Shown here: positions 54,883-62,608 of the stretch, in pieces | Numbering within the stretch: the stretch's first letter is position 1 | Layout: the number at the start of each line of letters is the position of its first letter | Assembly: GCA_051024685.1 (NCBI GenBank) | Contig: JAZHPA010000010.1 | Span: forward strand, 8,881 to 72,880 | From: UBA12545 sp051024685 | Lineage (GTDB): Bacteria; Bacillota; DSM-521; Neomoorellales; Neomoorellaceae | Direction of reading: 5' to 3' | DNA length: 64,000 nt | The notes under the pieces: generated by a model | The model's database searches: none | Told to the model about the DNA's origin: nothing | The model's input: the letters and a program-made list of their open reading frames with translations, nothing else | Translations under genes and position numbers: made by a program

Positions 54883-55143
54883 CTAACACTCCTTAGGCAT
54901 TGGTAATCCGGTTATCTTGCTGATTTCTCCAATAGGATTGCCTGGAAAAAGTTTGTAAATTTTTTTCTTTTCCCAGCCGCTCAGTTTGATCAAAGTACGC
55001 AAGGTACAAATGGTCTGGTGTTTAATATAATAATTATAGCTTAATTCCAAAAGATACCAATGTTCTTCTTCGAGATGGATACCCCGCTCTAATGCTCTGG
55101 CAGCGATAATTTCCCTCTGAGCATTAGAAAGGAACACCTCCAT
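54883..55143 (-). CDS. DsrC-like protein lacking the upstream redox cysteine (DsrC2)
   Basis: This DsrC/TusE-family protein (HLEEEHWYLLELSYNYY, LFPGNPIGEISKITGLPMP) of about 86 residues is taken from ATG 55143. Canonical DsrC ends with two cysteines ten residues apart, the second penultimate. Here the first is Ser (EISKITG) and the second is the very last residue. It therefore cannot form the intramolecular DsrC trisulfide/disulfide. The long open frame to 55284 overlaps the previous gene and is unlikely. A hairpin at 55183-55202 precedes the start. Confidence 0.78.
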   Translation of the reverse strand: MEVFLSNAQREIIAARALERGIHLEEEHWYLLELSYNYYIKHQTICTLRTLIKLSGWEKKKIYKLFPGNPIGEISKITGLPMPKEC

Positions 55144-55182
55144 CCCCCCCAGTTTAATTTTAGCACAAGAACCAACATTTGA

Positions 55183-55202
55183 GGCCAGCCGTTTTTCTGG
55201 CC
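55183..55202 (-). promoter_or_regulatory. Hairpin between dsrC and dsrC2
   Basis: GGCCAG pairs with CTGGCC around a loop containing a T/A run. It separates the two DsrC-type genes and could lower expression of the second set (dsrC2, dsrA2, dsrB2) relative to dsrC. Confidence 0.45.
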
Positions 55203-55237
55203 GGCCCCAAATCCCTTCGTTTTGTATGTCGTCTATG

Positions 55238-55555
55238 CTATACACATCCGGTAGGCTTGGGTAGCCCGGCAATCTTACAGGCACCCTTGGCGGGCCCGCT
55301 GGGAAAGAGGTCGTAAATTTGCTTCAGGGTAAAGCCCGTTTCTTTACAGAGTTTGCGGATCATAGGAGCAATACCGAACTGGAGATAATACTGGCGCAGG
55401 TAGTTAATGACCTTCCAGTGATCCTCCGTCAGCTCGGTTACTCCCTCCGTTTCAGCCAGGGCCTTGGCTACTGCCTCATTCCACTTATCGGGATCCTGGA
55501 TGAAACCGTCCTCGTCCACTTCAATTTCCATACCTGCCAGCACCATCTTAGGCAT
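55238..55555 (-). CDS. dsrC: DsrC, sulfur-carrying partner of sulfite reductase
   Basis: This 105-residue protein has the classic features: EVDEDGFIQDPDKWNEAVA, ELTEDHWKVINYLRQYY, and a C-terminal arm with CKIAGLPKPTGC-V, two cysteines separated by ten residues, the second penultimate. DsrC takes the sulfur from sulfite reduction as a trisulfide, which DsrMK then reduces. It is downstream of dsrK on the same strand. Confidence 0.95.
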   Translation of the reverse strand: MPKMVLAGMEIEVDEDGFIQDPDKWNEAVAKALAETEGVTELTEDHWKVINYLRQYYLQFGIAPMIRKLCKETGFTLKQIYDLFPSGPAKGACKIAGLPKPTGCV

Positions 55556-55627
55556 AGTTTTTACCCCCTCACTTAAGTTTTTTAATTTAATAATTTAATC
55601 ATTTATGAGCACCAGGCTCACAAAACT

Positions 55628-57004
55628 TTACCCCACCAGTGCGTTGGCCACCAGTTCGCTGATACCGGCAAAGCGAGCCGGGAGGTTATAGTAATTAATG
55701 ATATCCCGGAACTGCCCCTTGCAATTAGAACAGGCCAGAGCCACGATCCCGGCGCCCGTTTCCTCGATCTGGCGGGCCTTGATTTTCCCATAGGTCTCCA
55801 GGCGAAACTTCAGGAAATCCCCCTTGGTCATTATGGCAAACCCGCTCCCGCCCCCGCAGCAGTAACTCATTTCCCGGTTGGGCTGCATCTCGCGGAAATC
55901 CGCGCAACACGCCTGCAGAATACGGCGAGGCTCTTCATAAAGTCCTCCCAAGCGCCCCAGCTTACATGAATCGTGGTAGGTTACAGGTTCGGGGTTCTTC
56001 CGGGGATCCACCTTGATACGTCCTTCCCGGAGCCACTGATCTATAAGTTCCAATATACTCTTAACCTGAAAAGGCCTTTCCGTCTCCGGTATCAGCCGCA
56101 ACATAAGGTACTTAAAAGCCTCATAGGCATGGCCGCACTCACCTACCACCAGGGTCTTTATCCCCAGATCGACACAGGTCTTGATTTGGGCGCGCAATAC
56201 CTTCTCCAACTCCACATCGCTAAAAAATACACCGTAGTTGACGGCATCGTTGATGCCCGTAGCGGGAGAATTGAGTGTCCAGTCCACCCCGGCCGCATGG
56301 AAAATTTCTACCGCACCCATAACCGTTTCGGCGAAGGCCAGATAATCTCCCGCATTATGCATCACCAGGTACTCGGCACCCTTTTTGTCCACCGGTATCT
56401 CTACTTCGTACCCCTTAAGATCTTGGATTTCTTCCTCGAGGAATTCTATTATATCCATGAAGGCGGCCGTGGGAGTCCCGGTGGCATTGCCCATCTCCAA
56501 CTGCTTCCGGGTTCCCTTTTCCTTCAACTCATCCGGGGCAATACCTATGGCATCTAATATTTTTCTGGCCTCCCTAATGATCAACCCGTTGTCAATGGCC
56601 ACCGGACAAACGTAGGCACAGCGCCGGCAGACCGTGCAGCGGTAAGAGCTCTCCGCCAGGGCATCCAGTTTTTCTTCCGTTAAATCCTCGGCACCTACCA
56701 GCTTGGGAAAAAGTCTGCCCGCCAGGGTGAAGTACCGGCGGTAGATCCTTCGTATCATGTCTGCCCGAACGGCCGGGTGGTATATTTCCCGGCGGCCGCT
56801 GGCCAGGTATACCGGACAGACCTCGGCGCAGGTGCCGCACTTCATACAGGTATCTAGGGAAAGAACATAGGGGAGCCAGAAGGTCCAGTTGGCTCTGGCG
56901 TCCAGAGACTTCTTCATGGCTTCCAAAAACTGGGGTACTCGTTTTTCTTGGGGCTTAAGCACTTCATCGGAAAGAGCGCGATAGTCGTCCAACACTTTTC
57001 TCAA
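55628..57004 (-). CDS. dsrK: DsrK, heterodisulfide-reductase-like catalytic subunit of DsrMK
   Basis: The 458-residue cytoplasmic Fe-S protein has two 4Fe-4S motifs (CMKCGTCAEVCP and CTVCRRCAYVCP) and CCG-type motifs (CKLGRLGG...CCGGGSGF, then CSNCKGQF) as in HdrD. It is thought to reduce the DsrC trisulfide with electrons from the membrane cytochrome DsrM. Its start overlaps the dsrM stop by 4 bases. Confidence 0.92.
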   Translation of the reverse strand: MRKVLDDYRALSDEVLKPQEKRVPQFLEAMKKSLDARANWTFWLPYVLSLDTCMKCGTCAEVCPVYLASGRREIYHPAVRADMIRRIYRRYFTLAGRLFPKLVGAEDLTEEKLDALAESSYRCTVCRRCAYVCPVAIDNGLIIREARKILDAIGIAPDELKEKGTRKQLEMGNATGTPTAAFMDIIEFLEEEIQDLKGYEVEIPVDKKGAEYLVMHNAGDYLAFAETVMGAVEIFHAAGVDWTLNSPATGINDAVNYGVFFSDVELEKVLRAQIKTCVDLGIKTLVVGECGHAYEAFKYLMLRLIPETERPFQVKSILELIDQWLREGRIKVDPRKNPEPVTYHDSCKLGRLGGLYEEPRRILQACCADFREMQPNREMSYCCGGGSGFAIMTKGDFLKFRLETYGKIKARQIEETGAGIVALACSNCKGQFRDIINYYNLPARFAGISELVANALVG

Positions 57005-57660
57005 TGTAGTTCACCCCATTTTACCCGGTGGTAGGTAAAGTACTTGGCCGCAAAATGTATCATGCGTCCGAAGGGCAGATATAACAGGAATACTTCCAGG
57101 AAAAAAATCTCCCACAGAAGGGAAGGCCTGGAAGGCAAGCAGGGCGTCAGGGTTAAGAGGCCGAGGACATACTTCCTGACCACAGCACCTTCGCTGAAAA
57201 AACCGGTAACTATGCCGGTATAGGAGATAAGAAAGACAAGAAGTAGATTAATATATTCCACCGGTGTAGATAGTATCTTTAAGTCGCGGGCCATCCGCTT
57301 TAAGAGCATCCACAGGGACCCGATGGCTCCCGCCAGACCTCCCAAGAGGCCCAAAACTCCGAGGGGAAACCCCAGCACCAGGAGGAACATCCACACGGCA
57401 ATCAAGTAAATACCCCAATGCATTAGAAGGGACGGCAACCATATCTTCCGGTTATGCACCTTAAGGCTCCGCAACGAAACAACCTCCACCAGCATCTCCC
57501 GCAACTGTTCCTGTACCGTACGCGGATAGGGGAAGAGTTCCCAGTGGAGGTGCCGGGGCGCCCTGGTCCAGGATAAAACTCGATAGGCAAAACCCGCCAC
57601 AAAAAACAGGAAGGCTATATACGGCAATACTATCCCTATAAAGTACCACAGCCATTCCAT
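57001..57660 (-). CDS. dsrM: DsrM, short cytochrome b membrane subunit
   Basis: This 219-residue NarI-like di-heme cytochrome b has five membrane segments and candidate heme histidines at LMHWGIYLIAVWMF (near residue 81) and FGRMIHFAAKYF (near 202). It is shorter than the roughly 330-residue DsrM of the DsrMKJOP complex. No dsrJ, dsrO or dsrP follows, so this is the two-protein DsrMK form found in Gram-positive sulfite and sulfate reducers. It oxidises menaquinol and passes electrons to DsrK. Confidence 0.88.
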   Translation of the reverse strand: MEWLWYFIGIVLPYIAFLFFVAGFAYRVLSWTRAPRHLHWELFPYPRTVQEQLREMLVEVVSLRSLKVHNRKIWLPSLLMHWGIYLIAVWMFLLVLGFPLGVLGLLGGLAGAIGSLWMLLKRMARDLKILSTPVEYINLLLVFLISYTGIVTGFFSEGAVVRKYVLGLLTLTPCLPSRPSLLWEIFFLEVFLLYLPFGRMIHFAAKYFTYHRVKWGELH

Positions 57661-57689
57661 TTTCCGGCCTCCCCTTTTTATTTCAATAA

Positions 57690-57713
57690 GCCCGTCCTAA
57701 TTTTAGGACGGGC
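57690..57713 (-). terminator. Inverted repeat between dsrB and dsrM
   Basis: GCCCGTCCTAA pairs perfectly with TTAGGACGGGC around a 2-base centre, 8 bases after the dsrB stop. On the minus strand it is followed by TTATTGAAATAAAAA, a weak U-tract. It probably acts as an attenuator, giving more dsrAB than dsrMKC message. Confidence 0.7.
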
Positions 57714-57720
57714 CCTGTCT

Positions 57721-58779
57721 TTACCAGCGGAATTGGACCGTGTTTCGGAAGGTCGGTACGCTGAAAATATAATCGTCAATATGCTTATCAGTAAAGGGAA
57801 TGCCCGTTAGTTTGAAGAAGTTTTCCCACCCAATGCGTTCGATCCATTCACCCATTCTCTCGCCTTTACGCGCATGGGCAGCCCAAACCTCCACTAAATG
57901 CTTTACCGCCTCCACCACTTCCGGCCAGCGTGGAGGATTGTTAGGCAGATAGGGGATCGCCAGGCGCGAGAACATGGGAGCCGTCCGGGCATTGGAAACC
58001 TTGCCGCCCACCCAAATGGAGATGCCGTCATTTTCGGGATCCATAATCTCCATGGCCGGCGACATGGTATAACAGTTGCCGCAGTACATGCACCTTTCTT
58101 CAATAACGTCAACGCTCTTCAGCTTCGGATTGGGCCGGATGGCTCCCGTGGGGCAACTGGCCACCACCGTGGGAATCTCGCTCACCTTGGCCAGCAATTC
58201 GTGGTTTACTCGCGGAGGCGTGCGGTGGATGCCCAAAATGGCGATGTCGGAACAGTGCACAGCCCCACACATGTTCAAACAACAGGCCAGGGCAATGCGC
58301 AGCTTGGCCGGCAGTTTCGCTTCCTCAAAGTAGCCATGGAGCTCATCCATTACCGCCTTGACGATGCCGGAAGCATCCGTTGCCGGGGTATGGCAGTGGA
58401 CCCAGCCCTGGGTATGGACCATATTGCTCAGGCAGGTGCCCGTGCCGCCCACCGGCCATCCTTTGGCCTTCACTTCCGCAATAAGGGGCTCGAGATTTTC
58501 CTTCTCGGAAAGGAGGAACTCAATGTTGTGGCGGCTGGTGAAGCGAACATAGCCGTCACAATACTTATCCGCTATTTCGCAAATCTCCCGGATTGTGTCG
58601 GTGCTCAACAGCCTGGCGGAGCCCACCCGCACGGTGTAGAGCTCTTCCCCGCTCTCGGCCACATGCTTCAGCACGCCAGGCCTAAGTATTTCATGGTAAG
58701 ACCATTTCCCGTAGTTCCTCTTAATGATGGGTGGTAGCATCTCTCTGTAATATGGAGGGCCAAAATCGGTCCTAGGCAT
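57721..58779 (-). CDS. dsrB: Dissimilatory sulfite reductase beta subunit
   Basis: The 352-residue protein has DsrB hallmarks. These are YHEILRPGVLKH, TQGWVHCHTPATDASG, CCLNMCGAVHC, and the ferredoxin domain CMYCGNCYTMSPAMEI. Start ATG 58779 lies 9 bases after GGAGGTG and overlaps the dsrA stop by 8 bases. DsrD, which often follows dsrB in sulfate reducers, is absent. Confidence 0.95.
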   Translation of the reverse strand: MPRTDFGPPYYREMLPPIIKRNYGKWSYHEILRPGVLKHVAESGEELYTVRVGSARLLSTDTIREICEIADKYCDGYVRFTSRHNIEFLLSEKENLEPLIAEVKAKGWPVGGTGTCLSNMVHTQGWVHCHTPATDASGIVKAVMDELHGYFEEAKLPAKLRIALACCLNMCGAVHCSDIAILGIHRTPPRVNHELLAKVSEIPTVVASCPTGAIRPNPKLKSVDVIEERCMYCGNCYTMSPAMEIMDPENDGISIWVGGKVSNARTAPMFSRLAIPYLPNNPPRWPEVVEAVKHLVEVWAAHARKGERMGEWIERIGWENFFKLTGIPFTDKHIDDYIFSVPTFRNTVQFRW

Positions 58780-59965
58780 TTCGTTTCACCTCCTCCGGCC
58801 ACCAGAATACGTAAGGATTGGCCCGTGGCCGGAATACCATTTGGGGTACCGGCGGTAAGCCCACAGCCCGCAGGAAGGTGCGCATACCAAGCCGGTAAAT
58901 GAGCTCGCCAATGCGCTCCCTATTCTTGGCGTTTTCATCCCACCAGTCGAAAATCCTGCGCAGGAAATCTTTGAGCTCTTCGTAAGGAGGAGTGAGGTTC
59001 ATAAAGGGTACGATAACCCAGCCGAGGAAAGCCGATTTGAGGATGGTGGCCTTGCCGCCCACTAGAATAGTAGCGCCCTTTTCCATCCCCGGTCGCAGGG
59101 CTTTCGGCATCTGGTTAATGCAGTGCATGCAGCGAACGCATTCTTCGGCAGAAAGCTTCAGCTCTTCGTTGTTGCTGTCCCAGGATAGGGCCCTGGTGGG
59201 ACACCTATCTATAACTTCTTCCTGGATCTTAAATCCATCCTTTACATATTCAGCCACCGCAGCCTGATTAATTCGTAAAGGACCCTTCCAAGTGCCGATG
59301 ATGGCCAGGTCCGCCCTCGCAATGGAAGCCACACAGTCATTACCGCACCCGGAAACTTTAATCTTAAATTTATAGGGCCACTGGGGACGGTGGAGAAAAT
59401 CTTGAAACTCCAGGGTTAAGCTATGGCAAACATCAAGGGTATCGATGCACGAATATTCGCAGCGTGCCGGGCCCACACAGGCGCTGGGCGTGCGCAATCC
59501 CCCACCCGAGCCGCCCAGGTCAAAGCCGGCATCGCTTAGCTCGTCAAAACAGGGTTGCAGGTTTTCCGTGGTGGTACCCAGGAGGATAATGTCCCCCGTG
59601 GACCCGTGGAGATTGGTCAACCCGCTGCCGTACTTATCCCAAATATCACATAGGGCCCGCAAGGCCTTGGTGGTATAGAACCAACCACTGGGCTGGTTTA
59701 CCCTTATGGTATGGAATTCCTTTATATGAGGAAATTCTTCAGGTTTGTTGGAATAACGGCCTATTACGCCTCCCCCATAACCCTTAACTCCGACAATACC
59801 GCCGTGTTTCCAGTGGCCCACCTTTTCTTCATAAGACAAATCCAGCTGTCTTAATAAGTCGCCCGCCGCCGGCTTTGTTTCCGCTGCCCTTTTCATTTCT
59901 TTAACGAAACTCGGCCACGGACCTCTTTCCAGCTCATCGACGCGGGGAGTTTGGGATTCGGCCAA
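58772..59965 (-). CDS. dsrA: Dissimilatory sulfite reductase alpha subunit
   Basis: The 397-residue DsrA has the siroheme/4Fe-4S motifs ACVGPARCEYSC and SGCGNDCVAS and the inserted ferredoxin domain CVRCMHCINQMPK. TTG start at 59965 is supported by GGAGGTG 7 bases upstream. With DsrB it reduces sulfite to DsrC-bound sulfur. No sat, apr or qmo genes are in the window, so the sulfite source (sulfate, thiosulfate, sulfonates) is not shown. Confidence 0.95.
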   Translation of the reverse strand: MAESQTPRVDELERGPWPSFVKEMKRAAETKPAAGDLLRQLDLSYEEKVGHWKHGGIVGVKGYGGGVIGRYSNKPEEFPHIKEFHTIRVNQPSGWFYTTKALRALCDIWDKYGSGLTNLHGSTGDIILLGTTTENLQPCFDELSDAGFDLGGSGGGLRTPSACVGPARCEYSCIDTLDVCHSLTLEFQDFLHRPQWPYKFKIKVSGCGNDCVASIARADLAIIGTWKGPLRINQAAVAEYVKDGFKIQEEVIDRCPTRALSWDSNNEELKLSAEECVRCMHCINQMPKALRPGMEKGATILVGGKATILKSAFLGWVIVPFMNLTPPYEELKDFLRRIFDWWDENAKNRERIGELIYRLGMRTFLRAVGLPPVPQMVFRPRANPYVFWWPEEVKRNA

Positions 59966-60139
59966 GGTGATTCACCTCCGCTGGAGCTAAAGGATATTGC
60001 TCTTAACCGCAATTTAAAAATGCTTTTCTTTTCGAACCTGGCTAAACCACCTCCTGCAAAGCCGGGATGACCCCCTTTCAACTGCGCTTGGTGGATTGGC
60101 AAGGTATGGCCACGGCGCCAGGCACTGCTGAAAGGGCGT

Positions 60140-60328
60140 TCAATATTCTTGTACCTTGACCGCACCGCTAGGGCAAACGGTAGTACAGCTTTCGCACCCC
60201 AAACAATCGGTAGGATCGCCTGTTACTTCCACCTTGTCCCCTTCCATAGTCAGGATCTGAGCCGGGCAGGCGGCCGCACACTCCCCACACCCCGTGCATT
60301 CTTCTTGATCTACAGTTACAATGTACAT
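60140..60328 (-). CDS. 2[4Fe-4S] ferredoxin at the head of the dsr operon
   Basis: The 62-residue ferredoxin has CTGCGECAAACP and CLGCESCTTVCP. GGGGTG precedes the ATG. It is the first gene of the transcription unit leading into dsrAB (174 bases before dsrA) and is a likely electron donor. It could also link to the oxalate oxidoreductase, which makes reduced ferredoxin. Confidence 0.92.
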   Translation of the reverse strand: MYIVTVDQEECTGCGECAAACPAQILTMEGDKVEVTGDPTDCLGCESCTTVCPSGAVKVQEY

Positions 60329-60522
60329 AGCTGTTCACCCCTTTGGCCTTCGAACAATTTGTTTTCGCCCGAGCAATTATGGTTCCTTTTGCTAGTGAAA
60401 GTTCTTGGCTATAACAACATACTATTTCGACACCCTGGTTGGAAATCCTGCTATTAATAAAACAAATTACGGTATAATTAAATTAAGGAGTAAAATGGGT
60501 TCCTGAGAAGGGCTATAGTTTG

Positions 60523-60546
60523 AAGCCCTGGGCGAGCCCAGGGCTT
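60523..60546 (-). terminator. Hairpin after the transporter/small-protein pair
   Basis: AAGCCCTGGGC and GCCCAGGGCTT form an 11-bp perfect stem just after the 46-residue gene, isolating it from the ferredoxin-dsr unit. The U-run after it is weak. Confidence 0.7.
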
Positions 60547-60561
60547 GCTCTTCACGCTCTG

Positions 60562-60702
60562 CTACGCAAAACTTCTGCTTACCCAAACCAGGATGAACAA
60601 AAGCACAATCCCTAAACTCAAGCTATAACCTATCAGCTTCTTTTCTACCGGCAGGAGGTCGAACCATTCCTCTTCCTGCGGCAAGCGTTTTTGTTCGGCC
60701 AT
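60562..60702 (-). CDS. 46-residue single-span membrane protein next to the YeiH-type transporter
   Basis: This small frame has ATG 60702 preceded by GGGGG (AAAAGGGGGTTTATATT). The product has a charged N-terminal half (EQKRLPQEEEWFDLLPVEKK) and one hydrophobic helix (SLSLGIVLLFILVWVS). It starts 15 bases after the transporter stop and is followed by a hairpin, so it belongs to the transporter operon. It may be a small regulatory or stabilising subunit. Confidence 0.7.
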   Translation of the reverse strand: MAEQKRLPQEEEWFDLLPVEKKLIGYSLSLGIVLLFILVWVSRSFA

Positions 60703-60717
60703 AATATAAACCCCCTT

Positions 60718-62181
60718 TTATGCAGCCGGCGGTGGCGTTATACCCTGGAAGAAAAGCCACGAAATCAGCAGCCCAATCCAGATAATAAAACCAAACAAGC
60801 AGACTACGTAGACCAGAGCCAGCTTGCCCATACCTTCTTCTTTAAGCTTCTTAAAGTTGGACATCAAACCGATGGTAAAGAAGGTGAGGGCGAAAAAGAT
60901 GCCCCGGAACGTATCCGCCTGGCCCACACCAGCATTGAGCAAGCTCAGGGTGTCTTTGCTGGCGCCCGCTCCGATCAGAAGCACCAGGATGAAGAGAGCA
61001 GCATACCCCAACACGAACTTGGGGAAACGAACCCAGATATCGGCGGCGGAAACCTTTTCGCCTTCCCTCCGCTCAATCTTCCAGGCCCAAATGATGGCCA
61101 GGATAAAAGCCCAGATGGCAATGAAAATATCGATAAACACCTTGACCGTGGTGGTGGCCATTAACATCCAGCCCTCTTGCCAATTGACACCCAGGGCCGT
61201 AGCCGCCTTGGCCCGTATTAAGGCATCGACCATGGCACCGCTGGCAGCAGCGGCACCGTCGGTTTTGACGGCCAAGCCCATCCAGGCTCCGGCCACCAAT
61301 GGCTCCTTATAAAGCCAGGCCTGGGCGATAAAGGGAAGTATCAGTAATTCCACCACCGCAAAGATGATTACCAGGGACGAAACGATGACCGGTACCACGG
61401 GGCGGGCCTTGATGGCACCACCTGTGGCGATGGCAGCTGAAACGCCGCAGATGGAAATACCCGAGGCCAGGGGTGCCGCCCATTCCGGAGTGAACTTGAA
61501 GTACCTACGCGATATAAAGTAGACAAGGGGCCAATAAATTAAGTAAGCTTCAATAATGGCGCAGAATCCCCGAAAAACCACCTGGGCAGCAAGTCCGGTG
61601 GATTGGAGAGCGTACAGGCCAACCTTGGCGCCTAAAATAACGATAGCCGTCTTTACAAACCACTCGGGCTTGGTGGCGTCCTGCAGGAATTTGGTAAGCC
61701 CCGGCCAGAAATTCCCGATGAGTAGACCAACGATGAGGGCTATAATAAATCCGGCTTCTCCCGTTAACCTCAGCGACCATCCGATATTATATTTGGCGTA
61801 CTGGTCAGGGGTTGCTGCAACAAAGGCGTAGTGCCCTAGAACCCAACAGGCGTAGGTCAGCCAGAAAATTATAGTAAAGCCTGCTATGAAACGCCTTACG
61901 TCGCCACCCATGGCAGCTATACCAAGGCTCAGGACGACGGTTAAAAATATATAGGTCAGCACTAAAGAAACAATGCCTGACATGCTCTTGTAGACAGTGG
62001 AAACTGGAGCCAAGGCTGCCGAGAGTTCAAGCCAAATATTGGTTTTAACGACCCAGCCGATGACATCCGCCCCAGTCAATTTCACCAGGCCCAGGGCGAA
62101 AATGAAGAGCCCTATCCATACGGCCCACCAATCCTCGGTCCTCAACAACGGCGACCGCGCTTCCTTAACCTCTTGAGACAT
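60718..62181 (-). CDS. YeiH/UPF0324-family membrane transporter (putative sulfur-compound exporter)
   Basis: From ATG 62181 (GGAGGAGGGAG upstream) the protein has about 487 residues and 11-12 membrane helices. It carries the family segments VKTAIVILGAKVGLYAL and GISICGVSAAIATGGAIKA. Family members near sulfur genes are annotated as sulfate exporters, but the transported ion is unproven; sulfite, sulfide or a sulfonate product are alternatives. It is divergent in transcription unit from dsr but adjacent and on the same strand. Confidence 0.82.
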   Translation of the reverse strand: MSQEVKEARSPLLRTEDWWAVWIGLFIFALGLVKLTGADVIGWVVKTNIWLELSAALAPVSTVYKSMSGIVSLVLTYIFLTVVLSLGIAAMGGDVRRFIAGFTIIFWLTYACWVLGHYAFVAATPDQYAKYNIGWSLRLTGEAGFIIALIVGLLIGNFWPGLTKFLQDATKPEWFVKTAIVILGAKVGLYALQSTGLAAQVVFRGFCAIIEAYLIYWPLVYFISRRYFKFTPEWAAPLASGISICGVSAAIATGGAIKARPVVPVIVSSLVIIFAVVELLILPFIAQAWLYKEPLVAGAWMGLAVKTDGAAAASGAMVDALIRAKAATALGVNWQEGWMLMATTTVKVFIDIFIAIWAFILAIIWAWKIERREGEKVSAADIWVRFPKFVLGYAALFILVLLIGAGASKDTLSLLNAGVGQADTFRGIFFALTFFTIGLMSNFKKLKEEGMGKLALVYVVCLFGFIIWIGLLISWLFFQGITPPPAA

Positions 62182-62540
62182 CCTTTCTCCCTCCTCCTGA
62201 AGATTTGCTTTTACACCTACACCTCCGCTTCCCAGGGGCTTAGTCCTCCTTTCCCAGGGCCTCACCTCCTCCTCCTACAGTTATAGAGTTCACTTTCTCT
62301 ACCCCGGCAATTGCCTCGTCCTCCCAGCAGGAATTACTAGGCGACGCCGCAAACTCTTGCCCGGATCATGTTTATTCGTTTTAATTAAAGGATAATTATG
62401 TTAATCAAAAGCATGATCACTCAAACACTTATCCGTTCCGTTGAAATACCAAGCACTCTCTTGTGGTTTTAATCACAAACCTATTTTATATTTACGACAT
62501 ATCTAATCAGATTCCTGCTATAGATAAAAAAATTATAAAA
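62182..62540. other. Upstream region of the YeiH-type transporter
   Basis: About 360 bases, AT-rich at 62380-62540, hold the likely promoter of the transporter. No gene, repeat or recognisable riboswitch is seen. Confidence 0.4.
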
Positions 62541-62577
62541 AAATTCCCTGCCCATAAAAATATCTAAGAGCAGGGGA
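62541..62577 (-). terminator. Rho-independent terminator of mltG
   Basis: On the minus strand CCCCTGCTC and GGGCAGGG form a stem with an AT-rich loop, followed by AATTTTTTTATAATTTTTTT. It lies about 30 bases after the mltG stop. Confidence 0.8.
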
Positions 62578-62608
62578 TCTCTATTATGACTAAAATTTAT
62601 AACTAAAT

